In this document: positions 39,553-48,413 of the stretch, piece by piece
Layout: every line of letters begins with the position of its first letter
Numbering within the stretch: position 1 is the first letter of the stretch
Assembly: GCF_016834655.1 (NCBI RefSeq)
Contig: NZ_JAENHP010000008.1
Span: 1 to 64,000, forward strand
Reading direction: 5' to 3'
DNA: 64,000 nt
Origin: Paractinoplanes ovalisporus
Lineage (GTDB): Bacteria > Actinomycetota > Actinomycetes > Mycobacteriales > Micromonosporaceae
Notes under the pieces: generated by a model
Databases searched by the model: none
Told to the model about the DNA's origin: nothing
Seen by the model: only the letters and a program-made list of their open reading frames with translations
Made by a program: the position numbers and the translations under genes

Positions 39553-40926
39553 CCGGGACGCCCGGGCCAGCAGGGCGGCGTGCGTGTCGGCCATGTCGCG
39601 CGCGACCGTCCTGCTGGCCAGCCAGAACATCACGCCGGTGGGGATCCAGAAGAGCTGGAACGCGGCCAGGCCGACCGCGTAGTTGAGCGGCGGCGGGAAC
39701 GCGCCGGACAGCCCGCGGAAGACCACGGCCACCATCGCGTTGCCACCGGCCCGGCCGAAGCCGTTGATCAGGTTGCCGAGGCTGTAGACCGTGCCGCGGT
39801 GCTCGGGCGGGTTCACGTCGGCGATCAGGGCGAACCAGTTCGGCGAGTTGGCCGAGGTGAGCATGAGCGCGAAGACGGCGGTGGCCAGGCACAGCCCGAC
39901 GGTGGGCTCGGTGAACACGTCGGCCAGCACGGCCGCGATCACCGCCCCGGTGCCGGCGCCGTCGGGCACGTCGATCTTCATGGGCACGAAGAACAGCACG
40001 ACGTAGAACGGGACGGCGGCCAGCACGCCGACCGAGGCGACCAGGGCCCGGCCCCGGGGCGTGCGGCGCTGGAGACGGTCGCCGACCAGCCCACCCAGGA
40101 TGCTCAGGGCGCCGCCCAGCTGGAAGAGCGTGGCGAAGACGCTGCCGACCAGCACGGCGGTGCCGGCCGTGTAGCCCTGGTCCTCCGCGCGGGCCCGGAA
40201 CAGCACGGGCAGCCAGACCAGCGAGCCGAGGGCGATCTGGGCGGTGCCGCCCTGCAGGATCAGCCAGACGTTGGTGCGCCGCCGCAGGATCAGCGGCAGG
40301 TGGTCGTGGTGGATGCGCTCGTCGTACTCGACGCCGGCCAGCTCGGGCTGCGAGTCGCCGCGGGGCACGTTGTAGGTGAACAGATAGGCCACCGTGGCGA
40401 TGCCGCCGGCAACCGCGGTGACCAGGAACGGGTCGCGCCAGTTGTTGTGGCCGATCAGACCGCCGACCAGGGTGCCGGCCAGGGTGCCGACCCCCTGGGA
40501 GAGGCCCCAGAAGCTCATCACGAGGCCGCGGCGCCGGGGCGAGATGAGGTCGCTGACCACGGCGAAACTGACCGAGGCGACGGCGCCGAGGCCGAACGCG
40601 GCGACCACCTGGCTGATCAGGAAGCTGGGGTAGCTGCCCGAGAGGCCGGACCACACGGTGCCGGCGACCCAGATCAGTGTTCCCGCGATCAGCACCGGCT
40701 TGCGGTCGGTGCGGTCTCCGGCGTACGCGAAACCGATTGCCGCGACCGCACTGATCAGGAACATGATCGTGGTGGCGAGCGCGATGTGGCCCTCGCCCAC
40801 CCCGAACGCGTCACCGATGCTGCCGTAGAGCGGCGGCACCAGTCCGATCGCGACGTTGTCGAGCGAGGCGAGGACCACGAACACCACCACGCTGTATATG
40901 CGGTGGGCGGTTCCTCCCCTGGTCAC
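39460..40926 (-). CDS. MFS transporter of the xylose operon
   Basis: Protein of 488 aa with 12 helices. Motif A-like AYAGDRTDRKPVLIAG; NVAIGLVPPLYGSIGDAFG and VVSDLISPRRRGLVMSFWG; NSPNWFALIADVNPPEHRGT. It resembles spinster-type MFS proteins more than classical XylE. GTG start 9 bp after xylB. The position suggests uptake of xylose or a xyloside, or sugar efflux, but this is inference. The 3' end overlaps the alpha-glucosidase by 93 bp. Confidence 0.87.
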   Translation of the reverse strand: MTRGGTAHRIYSVVVFVVLASLDNVAIGLVPPLYGSIGDAFGVGEGHIALATTIMFLISAVAAIGFAYAGDRTDRKPVLIAGTLIWVAGTVWSGLSGSYPSFLISQVVAAFGLGAVASVSFAVVSDLISPRRRGLVMSFWGLSQGVGTLAGTLVGGLIGHNNWRDPFLVTAVAGGIATVAYLFTYNVPRGDSQPELAGVEYDERIHHDHLPLILRRRTNVWLILQGGTAQIALGSLVWLPVLFRARAEDQGYTAGTAVLVGSVFATLFQLGGALSILGGLVGDRLQRRTPRGRALVASVGVLAAVPFYVVLFFVPMKIDVPDGAGTGAVIAAVLADVFTEPTVGLCLATAVFALMLTSANSPNWFALIADVNPPEHRGTVYSLGNLINGFGRAGGNAMVAVVFRGLSGAFPPPLNYAVGLAAFQLFWIPTGVMFWLASRTVARDMADTHAALLARASRLDDGPDGDVGGDPPVVVEGLAAQQDPGAGR

Positions 40927-40935
40927 CCGGAAAGG

Positions 40936-42336
40936 TTAGCGGGGGCGGTCGACAACCGCGTCCCGAGCCGCCGCGTACTGCTCGCGGATCAGCGGCACAC
41001 TCTTTCCCTCGTACGTCTCGGGGGCCGCGGCCGACCACACCGGGGGCTCCTCGCCACCGACGGCGATCCACGCGGCCTGGCGGGCGGCGCCGTCGGCCAC
41101 GTATTCGCCCGGCGGCGGCACGAGCACCGGCAGACCGAACAGCTCGGGGGCGATGCGGCGGACCGCCTCGCTGCGCGCGCCCCCGCCGACCAGCACGATG
41201 CGGTTGGCCGTGGCGCCGTTCGCGACCAGCGCGTCCAGCCCGTCGGCGAGCGCGCAGAGCATGCCCTCGACCGAGGCCCGGGCCAGGTGGGCCGGGTCGG
41301 AGGTCTTGAGGGTGAGGCCGTGGATGGCGCCGGTGGCGTCGGGGCGGTTCGGGGTGCGCTCCCCCTCGAGGTAGGGGATGAGGACGAGGCCGTCGGCGCC
41401 GGCCGGGGCGCTGAGCGCGAGTTCGGACAGCCGGTCGTGGTCGACGCCGAGCAGCCGGGTGGCCGCGTCGAGCACCCGGGCCGCGTTCAGCGTCACGACG
41501 ATCGGCAGGAACCGGCCGGTGGTGTCGGCGAACCCGGCCACCGTGCCGGTCGGGTCGTTGGGCGAGACGTCGGAGGAGACGAAGACCGTGCCCGACGTGC
41601 CGATCGAGACGATCACGTCGCCGGTGCCGGCGCCCGTGCCGAACGCGGCCGCCGCGTTGTCACCTGCGCCCGGACCGAGCGGGGCACCGTTGGGCAGGTG
41701 ACCCGCGATGCCGGTCGGGCCGAGCACCTCCGGTGTCTGCGGCAGACGCCCGAAGCCGAGCTCGAGAAGGTCGGGACGGTATTCGTTGGTCTTGGCCGAC
41801 CAGTAGAGCGTGCCGCTGGCGTCGCTGCGGTCGGTCTTGATCGTGCTGATGTCGGTCGAGCCGGAGAGCTTCCAGGTCAGCCAGTCGTGCGGAAGGCAGA
41901 CCGCCGCCACCTTGGCCGCGTTGGCCGGCTCGTTGCGGGCGAGCCAGCGCAGCTTGGTCAGGGTGAAGCTGGCGACCGGCACGATGCCGACCGCGTCGGC
42001 CCACTTGTCGCCGCCGCCGAGCTCCTGGATCAGGTCGGCGGCCGCGCCGGCGCTGCGGGTGTCGTTCCACAGCAGCGCCGGGCGGACCACTTCGCCGTTC
42101 TCGTCGAGCACCACCATGCCGTGCTGCTGGCCGGCCACCGAGGCGGCGGCCACGTCGTCCAGGCCGCCGGCCTGGTCGATCGCCTGCTGCAGCGCGGCCC
42201 ACCAGGCGTCCGGATGCACCTCGGTGCCCTCCGGATGACTGGCGCGGCCCTGCCGGACCAGCTTGCCGGTCTCCGCGTCACGGATGACCACCTTGCAGGA
42301 CTGGGTGGAGCTGTCGATCCCGGCTACGAGAGTCAT
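40936..42336 (-). CDS. xylB: Xylulokinase
   Basis: Protein of 466 aa, FGGY kinase. VAGIDSSTQSCKVVIRDAETG (N-terminal phosphate loop), WWAALQQAID, LLWNDTRS, LPHDWLTWKLSGS, then the ATPase motifs VSIGTSGTVF and RIVLVGGGARSEAVRR. It phosphorylates D-xylulose made by XylA, feeding the pentose-phosphate pathway. Second gene of the operon, 21 bp after xylA. Confidence 0.95.
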   Translation of the reverse strand: MTLVAGIDSSTQSCKVVIRDAETGKLVRQGRASHPEGTEVHPDAWWAALQQAIDQAGGLDDVAAASVAGQQHGMVVLDENGEVVRPALLWNDTRSAGAAADLIQELGGGDKWADAVGIVPVASFTLTKLRWLARNEPANAAKVAAVCLPHDWLTWKLSGSTDISTIKTDRSDASGTLYWSAKTNEYRPDLLELGFGRLPQTPEVLGPTGIAGHLPNGAPLGPGAGDNAAAAFGTGAGTGDVIVSIGTSGTVFVSSDVSPNDPTGTVAGFADTTGRFLPIVVTLNAARVLDAATRLLGVDHDRLSELALSAPAGADGLVLIPYLEGERTPNRPDATGAIHGLTLKTSDPAHLARASVEGMLCALADGLDALVANGATANRIVLVGGGARSEAVRRIAPELFGLPVLVPPPGEYVADGAARQAAWIAVGGEEPPVWSAAAPETYEGKSVPLIREQYAAARDAVVDRPR

Positions 42337-42357
42337 TTCTTCCCTTTGCTCGACGCT

Positions 42358-43545
42358 TCAGCTGGCGCGAAGAACGTGGTCGATGGCGAGCTGGTGCAGC
42401 TTCACGAAACCGTAACCCTGGGCACCGGCCGCGTCGACGTCGAACTCCTCGAACGCGCTCTTGTCGTTGAGCAGGTCGGCGTAGGTCTCACCGGGGTTGA
42501 GGGTGGGCTGCGAGAGCTCGGCGACCTTGCTGTGCGCGAGCGCCTCCTGCACCGCGGCCGAGGCCCGGAACTCCTGCGCGCGCTCCTTGAGCAGCAGGTA
42601 CATCCGCATGTTGGCGGCGGCCGAGTCCCAGACGCCGTTGATGTCCTCGGTGCGCGACGGCTTGTAGTCGAAGTGGCGGGGGCCGTCGTACGTGGGGCCG
42701 CCGCCGATCGGGCCGTTCTCCAGCAGGTCGACCAGCGAGAACGCGTTGAGCAGGTCGCCGTGACCGAAGACCAGGTCTTGGTCGAACTTGACGCTGTGCT
42801 GGCCGTTGAGGTCGATGTGGAAGAGCTTCTTCTGCCACAGGGCCTGGGCGATGCCCTGGGTGAAGTTGAGGTTCGACATCTGCTCGTGGCCGACCTCGGG
42901 GTTGATGCCGAACAGCTCGGGGCGCTCGAGCTCGTAGGTGAACGCGATGGCGTGGCCGAGGGTCGGGAGCAGGATGTCGCCGCGGGGCTCGTTCGGCTTG
43001 GGCTCGATCGCGAAGCGCAGGCCGTAGCCCTTGTCCTCGGAATACTGCGCGACCAGGTTGAGGCCCTCACGGTAGCGGTCGAGGGCGGCGTTGATGTCCT
43101 TGGCCGCGTCGTACTCGGCGCCCTCGCGGCCGCCCCAGAGCACGAAGGTCTTGGCGCCCAGCTCGGCCGCGAAGTCGACCTGGCGCAGCACCTTGCGCAG
43201 CGCGTAGCGCCGGACCGAGCGGTCGTTGCTGGTGAACGCGCCGTCCTTGAACACCGGGTGGCTGAAGGTGTTGGTGGTGACCATCGGGACGATGATCCCG
43301 GTCTCGTCGAGCGCCTTCTTGAACGCCGACACGATGCCGTCGCGGGTCTGCGCGTCGGAGCCGAAGGGCACGAGGTCGTCGTCGTGGAACGTCAGGCCGT
43401 AAGCGCCGAGCTCGGCCAGCTTGTGCACCGCCTCGACCGGGTCGAGCGCGGGGCGGGTCGCGGAACCGAACGCGTCCTGGGCCTGCCACCCGATGGTCCA
43501 CAGGCCGAAGGAGAACTTGTCTTCACGGGTGGGTTGGACCGACAC
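42358..43545 (-). CDS. xylA: Xylose isomerase
   Basis: Protein of 395 aa of the short actinobacterial class. GTG 43545 was chosen because GGAGG lies 7 nt upstream and the protein then aligns exactly, with His54 and Asp57 in LTFHDDDLVPFG, Trp in LWGGREGAEYD, Glu-Pro-Lys in AIEPKPNEPRGD and metal ligands in HIDLNGQ and FDQDLVFG. It interconverts D-xylose and D-xylulose with two divalent metals. First gene of xylA-xylB-MFS, divergent from the ROK repressor. Confidence 0.96.
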   Translation of the reverse strand: MSVQPTREDKFSFGLWTIGWQAQDAFGSATRPALDPVEAVHKLAELGAYGLTFHDDDLVPFGSDAQTRDGIVSAFKKALDETGIIVPMVTTNTFSHPVFKDGAFTSNDRSVRRYALRKVLRQVDFAAELGAKTFVLWGGREGAEYDAAKDINAALDRYREGLNLVAQYSEDKGYGLRFAIEPKPNEPRGDILLPTLGHAIAFTYELERPELFGINPEVGHEQMSNLNFTQGIAQALWQKKLFHIDLNGQHSVKFDQDLVFGHGDLLNAFSLVDLLENGPIGGGPTYDGPRHFDYKPSRTEDINGVWDSAAANMRMYLLLKERAQEFRASAAVQEALAHSKVAELSQPTLNPGETYADLLNDKSAFEEFDVDAAGAQGYGFVKLHQLAIDHVLRAS

Positions 43546-43570
43546 GGTGTTACCTCCACGTAACAGCTCG

Positions 43571-43597
43571 GATTTGTTTATTGGTTGAATTATTTGG
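43571..43597. promoter_or_regulatory. Candidate XylR (ROK) operator
   Basis: An AT-rich island, GTTTATTGGTTGAATTATTT, in otherwise GC-rich DNA, lying in the 76-bp gap between xylA and the divergent ROK gene. ROK xylose repressors bind such TTxGTTTATT-like palindromic AT-rich sites. It overlaps where both promoters must be. Confidence 0.55.
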
Positions 43598-43621
43598 CCG
43601 CCGTGTGGCATTGTCAAGGCC

Positions 43622-44734
43622 GTGAGCGGCCGCCTGATGAATGCTTCCCGGGCCCCCGTCCGGCAATCGAGCGTGCGAGCTCACAATCTCGCGCTCGTGT
43701 TGCAGACAGTGGCAAACAGCGCAGATCGGCCATCCCGGGCGGCGATCGCCGGAGCGACCGGTCTCACCCGGGCCACGGTCTCGGCGCTCGTCGACGACCT
43801 CATCGCCGGTGGTCTGCTCATCGAGCTCGACCCGGCCCCCCGTACGGGCGCCGGCCGCCCCGCCGCCGGACTGGCGCTCGCGTCCCAGGGCCCGGCCGGG
43901 CTCGGCCTCGAGATCAACGTCGACTATCAGGCCGCCTGTGTGGTCGACCTGACCGGCGCGGTGCGGCACCGCTTCGTGGCGCGGCGCGACCAACGGCTGC
44001 TGTCACCCGGGACGGCCCTGGCCGAGCTGGGAGATCTCGCGGTTCAGGCCCGCGCGGCGGCCGAGGCCGACGGGCTGGTGCTCGCCGGGGCCGCCCTCGC
44101 CGTGCCGGGTCTGGTGGCGGCGGACGGGCTCGTGCGGGTGGCGCCCAACCTGGGCTGGCTGGACGTGCGTGTGCCGGATCTGGCCGGGCTGCCGGTCACC
44201 GTCGACAACGAGGCCAACCTGGCCGCCCTGGGCGAGCTGCGGGCCGACGGCGCCGAGCCCACCTTCCTCTACGTCTCGGGCGAGATCGGCATCGGCGCCG
44301 GCATCGTGCTCGACGGCGGGCTCTACCGCGGCGGGCGGGGCTGGAGCGGCGAGATCGGCCACGTCACGGTCTTCCCCGACGGCCGGCCCTGCCGCTGCGG
44401 CGCGAACGGCTGCCTCGAGCAGTACGCGGGTCAGGAGGCGGTCGCGGCCGATCCCGACCTGGCCGCGTCGGCGCTCGGAATTGCCCTGTCGGCGGTCGTG
44501 AACCTGCTCGATATCGGGGTAGTCGTGCTCGGTGGTGCTTACGCCCCGGAGTTCGACCGGCTACGGCCCGGCATCGAGGCCGAGCTGCACCGTCGTGTGC
44601 TCACGGCCGACCTGGCCCCGGTCACGCTGCGGCCGGCCGCCCTGGGATCGGAGGCGGCCATGCGCGGCGCGGCCGACGCGGTGATCCGATCCGTGCGCGA
44701 GGACCCGGCCGGATGGCTCGCTCAAGCCGTCTGA
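43622..44734 (+). CDS. xylR: ROK-family xylose repressor
   Basis: Protein of 370 aa. N-terminal HTH (NRAAIAGATGLTRATVSALVDD-type, ~38-62), then the ROK sugar-kinase fold: VDNEANLAALGE, GEIGIGAGIVLDGGLYRG, AGEIGH-like SGEIGHVTV and the zinc-binding CRCGANGCLEQY. It should repress xylA-xylB and itself until xylose binds. GTG start; divergent from xylA with 76 bp between. The 3' end overlaps the MarR gene by 13 bp. Confidence 0.88.
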   Translation: MSGRLMNASRAPVRQSSVRAHNLALVLQTVANSADRPSRAAIAGATGLTRATVSALVDDLIAGGLLIELDPAPRTGAGRPAAGLALASQGPAGLGLEINVDYQAACVVDLTGAVRHRFVARRDQRLLSPGTALAELGDLAVQARAAAEADGLVLAGAALAVPGLVAADGLVRVAPNLGWLDVRVPDLAGLPVTVDNEANLAALGELRADGAEPTFLYVSGEIGIGAGIVLDGGLYRGGRGWSGEIGHVTVFPDGRPCRCGANGCLEQYAGQEAVAADPDLAASALGIALSAVVNLLDIGVVVLGGAYAPEFDRLRPGIEAELHRRVLTADLAPVTLRPAALGSEAAMRGAADAVIRSVREDPAGWLAQAV

Positions 44735-45201
44735 GCCGAGGCGCTGCCGCCGTTTTCCCCCGCGGCCGCGGCGAACTCGGTCAGCCCCCGCAGCAGGGCC
44801 GCCCGACCACCGGAAGACATCTTTTCCAGTACGCCGGTGAGCGCGCGACGGCGGATGCGACGCAGCTCGGCCAGCAGGTTGCGGGAGGCGGGCGTGAGAT
44901 AGAGCGCGATCTCGCGGCGGTCGGCCCGGCCGGGCACCCGCTCGACCATGCCCGAGGCCACCAGGCGGTCGCACAACCGGCTGGCCGACGAGAGCAGCAT
45001 GCCCAGCTCGGCCGCCAGGCCGCCCAGGTTGATGCCCTCGGCGCGCTCGACGGCGAGCAGCGCGTTCAGCTGCACCGACGACATGCGCGGTGTCACCTGC
45101 TCGCGGGCCACGTCCCACGCGAGCAGCAGGGCTTTCGCGGCGTCGTCGATCGCCGCGGCATGCATGGGGTCAGGCCCGTCCGGCCCATGGTGAATGGCCA
45201 T
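44722..45201 (-). CDS. MarR-family regulator
   Basis: Protein of 159 aa from ATG 45201 (ATG 45165 is an alternative). MSSVQLNALLAVERAEGINLGGL, AAELGMLLSSASRLCDRLVA and GRADRREIALYLTPASRN are the winged-helix and wing of MarR. It is divergent from the phosphatase gene at 45252 with only 50 bp between, so it may control it. Ligand unknown. Confidence 0.85.
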   Translation of the reverse strand: MAIHHGPDGPDPMHAAAIDDAAKALLLAWDVAREQVTPRMSSVQLNALLAVERAEGINLGGLAAELGMLLSSASRLCDRLVASGMVERVPGRADRREIALYLTPASRNLLAELRRIRRRALTGVLEKMSSGGRAALLRGLTEFAAAAGENGGSASAQTA

Positions 45202-45251
45202 GGTGCAGCAGAGACTACTCGTACGGGCGTGTCTGTTCGAGGAGGTCGCCA

Positions 45252-46391
45252 TTGATCGACAGGCTACTGGTGGTTCGACGGATTCTCGCCGACGCGGCCG
45301 CCGACGCGATTCCGGAACGCCTGGCCGAGGGACTCGCCTCGCAATACGCGGTCGCCCGAACCGAGTTGTTCCTGGTCGACTACCGTTTGACCGCCCTCGT
45401 ACCGGTGCTCGGCGAAGCCGTTCGCACCCGTCCGGGAGACCCCGCGTGGCGCTGCTTCGACCACCAGTCCGAAGTGCACGATGGCGATGTGATCTTCCTG
45501 CCGGTCTCGGCGCGAGGGGAACGCATCGGGGTTCTGGCCTGCGCGCCGCTCCCCGACGACCCCGGCCTGAGCACCGAACTGGCCGAGATCGCCGTCGCGC
45601 TGGCCCATGAGCTCCAGGCCGCGGCCTCTGGCACCGACCGCTACCAGTCGGTCGCCCGCACCCGGCGGCTCACGCTGGCCGCCGAGATGCAGTGGGAGCT
45701 GCTGCCCGCCCGCAGCCGCATCCGCCCGTCGTTCGGCCTGGCCGGGCAGCTCGAGCCGTCCTACAACGTGCGCGGCGACAGCTTCGACTGGGCCGACCAG
45801 GACGGCCGGCTCTCGCTCAGCGTGCTCAACGGCATGGGCGAAGGGGTGACGGCGGCGCTGCTCACCTCGCTCGCCACCTATGCGCTGCGCAACGCCCGCC
45901 GGGCCGGAATCCCGCTGGCCGACCAGGCCGCGCTGGCCGACCAGGCCGTCTTCGCCGAGCACCGGGGCGCGACCTACGTGTCGGCGTTGCTGCTGGAACT
46001 CGACCTGACCACCGGGGAGATGCTGGCCGTCGACGCCGGCTCGCCCCGGCTCCTGCTGCTGCGCGACGGCCAGGTGCACGACGAGAAGCTGACCAAGGAA
46101 TTCCCGCTCGGCATGTTCGAGGACACGGACTACCAGGTGCAGCGGTTCCGGCTCGAGCCGGGCGACCGGCTGATGCTGGTCAGCGACGGGATCTATGACG
46201 CCGTGGCCGAGACCGGGCGCTATGGGGACGCGGCCCTGGCCCGCTTCGTGCGGCGGGCCGGCACGCTGGCGCCGCTGCAGGCCGTGCGGTCGTTGCTGGG
46301 CGATCTGCGGGCCTTCGTGGGCGACGCCGAGCTGGAGGACGACGCGGTCGCGGTCTGCCTGGACTGGACCGGCCGGCCTCCGCAGCCATGA
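45252..46391 (+). CDS. PP2C/SpoIIE-type serine phosphatase
   Basis: Protein of 379 aa with a TTG start supported by GGAGG 6 nt upstream. A GAF-like N-terminal region (~1-130, VARTELFLVDYRLTALVPV) is followed by a PP2C/SpoIIE domain: LAAEMQWELLPA, VRGDSFDWADQDGRLSLSVLNGMGEG-type motif, then GDRLMLVSDGIYDA. The usual D-x-x-G-x-G (GDxMGxG) reads LNGMGEG, so one metal-binding Asp is replaced by Asn. Such phosphatases act on anti-sigma-factor antagonists. Ends in a terminator. Confidence 0.87.
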   Translation: MIDRLLVVRRILADAAADAIPERLAEGLASQYAVARTELFLVDYRLTALVPVLGEAVRTRPGDPAWRCFDHQSEVHDGDVIFLPVSARGERIGVLACAPLPDDPGLSTELAEIAVALAHELQAAASGTDRYQSVARTRRLTLAAEMQWELLPARSRIRPSFGLAGQLEPSYNVRGDSFDWADQDGRLSLSVLNGMGEGVTAALLTSLATYALRNARRAGIPLADQAALADQAVFAEHRGATYVSALLLELDLTTGEMLAVDAGSPRLLLLRDGQVHDEKLTKEFPLGMFEDTDYQVQRFRLEPGDRLMLVSDGIYDAVAETGRYGDAALARFVRRAGTLAPLQAVRSLLGDLRAFVGDAELEDDAVAVCLDWTGRPPQP

Positions 46392-46407
46392 GTTCGCGCC
46401 TTCATGG

Positions 46408-46442
46408 AAAAAGGGCCGTCACCTCGCGGTGACGGCCCTTTT
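46408..46442. terminator. Bidirectional terminator
   Basis: AAAAAGGGCCGTCACC pairs with GGTGACGGCCCTTTT over 15 bp around a 4-nt loop, flanked by A and T runs so that it works on both strands between convergent genes. Confidence 0.92.
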
Positions 46443-46455
46443 CGTTCGTCTCGGA

Positions 46456-48252
46456 CTAGCTCCCGGCGGCGCCGGTGCGGCGGCCGATGGCCTCGACGAA
46501 GATCGAGCTCATCCTGGCCGGGTCCTTGGTGACGAAGACACCGCCCGCGGGGGTCGCCTTCACGATCGTCTGGAGCTCGTTCTCGTCGACCTGGTCACCG
46601 ATACCGATGATCACCAGACGGATCGGCTTGCGCGGATCGTTGAGCCGCTTCAGCTCGCTGAGCAGCTGCTCGATCTTGATGCCGTCGTCGTTCTCGTTCT
46701 TGCCGTCGGTGAAGAGGATGACCGAGTTGACCCGGCCCGGCTGCCAGCTCGCCTTCACGTTCTTGTAGGCGTCGAGCACGGTGTCGTAGAGACCGGTGTC
46801 GCCGTTCTCCTTCGGGATGATCTGGTCGATCGACGCCTGCAGCTCCCCGCGGGCCGACGCCAGCGGACTGATCGGCACGATCTGCTTCCAGGGCCGTTTG
46901 CCGACCAGCTCGGTCGAGAACAGCCACACGCCGACGGCCCACTTGTCGTCGAACATCTGCAGACCGGCGGCGGCCGCCTTGCGGGTCACCGCGGCCCGGG
47001 TCTGGTTGTTGGCGGTCGGCACCTTCTGGTTCATCGAACCGGAGACGTCGAAGACCGCGAGCACCCGGCCCGGCTGGGTGATGGCGTTCCAGCTGCCGAT
47101 CACCTGGCTGAGCGCGCTGGCGTCGAGACCGGCGGCGGCGGTGCCACCGTTCTCGGTCGTGCCGCCGACCGAGTTGCTGACGGCCGGGGACGCGTCGGGG
47201 GCGCCGAGCGGACGGCTGAAGCCGGCGCCGAACGATCCGTCGGGCGCCCGCAGACCGGCCGCGCCGAGCGCGTTCTTGAAGGTGGCGCTGGCCAGCTGCG
47301 CCCGCAGACCCGCGGCGGCCTGCTGCTTCTGCAGGTCGACCTGGGGCATGACCGCGAACGGGTAGTCCAGCGGCATCGGGCTGGGCTCGAGGTACATCGC
47401 GACCAGCGGCACGGGCGGCTTGCCCGAGTTGTAGGTGACCACGTCGGCCTCGGAGACCGGCGCCGCGCTGAGCGAGTTGCCGATGTCGTTGGGGTCGGCC
47501 GAGCGCGGGAACCGCCCGATCAGCTCGTCGCGCTTGGTGGAGGCGTCGGTGGCCAGCCTCTTGATCGCCTGGACCTTGGCCTGCTGTCCCTTGTCGCCGG
47601 CACCGGCCGCCTGACCGAGCGCGAGCAGACCGGACAGGCCGGCCGCGTCACGGGTCGGTTCGGTGACGCCGGTCTGCAGGCTCGTGCTGGTGAGCATGAG
47701 CTGCATCAGCTGGGCCCAGCCGAGCTTCTTGTTGGGCCAGCCGATGGCGGGCTGCTCGGCGACCGGCTGCGGCATGGCGAGCACGATCGGGCTCTGCGCG
47801 ATCGGCTTGCTGTCGGAGGGCACGAAGCCAGGCGCCTCGGACTTCAACCGCAGGATCCAGGTCGAGGAGTCCGGCACCCAGATGTCCGGCACCTTGACCG
47901 ACTCGGGCGCGGTGCCCACACCGGCCAGGACGACCTTGTGCTGACCGGCGACAGCGGCCGCCATGATCGCGGAGTCGATGTCCTCGACCGCGACGGCGAC
48001 ACACGTGCCGTCGACGTTCGCGCCGTCCTGTACCCAGCGTTGCGCGACCTGGTCGATGGAAGAGGCGACCTCGCTCGTGGCGGCGACGGTCAAACGGATG
48101 GAACCGGAGCAGCCGTTGTCGGAGAGCTGCTGGTAGCCGTAGTAGGACCCACCAAGTACGACGACTAATGCCATCGCAGCTCCGACGACGCCTGCTCCCC
48201 TGAGATTGAAGTTTCTACGATGGCGGCCTGACACGCGCTCTATAGTGCGCAT
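46456..48252 (-). CDS. Membrane-anchored solute-binding-like protein with C-terminal vWA domain
   Basis: Protein of 598 aa. An N-terminal membrane helix (~18-41, GAGVVGAAMALVVVLGGSYYG) is followed by a large outside part resembling type 2 periplasmic binding proteins (IRLTVAATSEVASSIDQVAQ; VVLAGVGTAPESVKVPDIWVP). The vWA domain (~395-595) has MIDAS DVSGSM and the T/D residues in LFTDGKNEND. Substrate-binding/vWA fusions are common on actinobacterial surfaces but poorly studied. Predicted to face outside and bind metal-dependently to a partner. Confidence 0.88.
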   Translation of the reverse strand: MRTIERVSGRHRRNFNLRGAGVVGAAMALVVVLGGSYYGYQQLSDNGCSGSIRLTVAATSEVASSIDQVAQRWVQDGANVDGTCVAVAVEDIDSAIMAAAVAGQHKVVLAGVGTAPESVKVPDIWVPDSSTWILRLKSEAPGFVPSDSKPIAQSPIVLAMPQPVAEQPAIGWPNKKLGWAQLMQLMLTSTSLQTGVTEPTRDAAGLSGLLALGQAAGAGDKGQQAKVQAIKRLATDASTKRDELIGRFPRSADPNDIGNSLSAAPVSEADVVTYNSGKPPVPLVAMYLEPSPMPLDYPFAVMPQVDLQKQQAAAGLRAQLASATFKNALGAAGLRAPDGSFGAGFSRPLGAPDASPAVSNSVGGTTENGGTAAAGLDASALSQVIGSWNAITQPGRVLAVFDVSGSMNQKVPTANNQTRAAVTRKAAAAGLQMFDDKWAVGVWLFSTELVGKRPWKQIVPISPLASARGELQASIDQIIPKENGDTGLYDTVLDAYKNVKASWQPGRVNSVILFTDGKNENDDGIKIEQLLSELKRLNDPRKPIRLVIIGIGDQVDENELQTIVKATPAGGVFVTKDPARMSSIFVEAIGRRTGAAGS

Positions 48253-48413
48253 CTGCGTACCCGAATGCCATATACGTTCGGGCGAAAGTTACTCGGATTG
48301 GAATTCTTGGCATCAAGCGTGACTGCGCGTGGTGGTGCCATCTCGATCAGTGGCGACCTGTGTCGGATTTGTCCTCGCCGCCGCGATGATGAGCGTCTAT
48401 CCCGTTGTGGGGG

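Noticed and set aside
39580..43563. 1327-codon plus-strand open frame
   Set aside because: It is antisense to xylA, xylB and the MFS gene; low-complexity composition typical of GC-rich shadow frames, no domain motifs.
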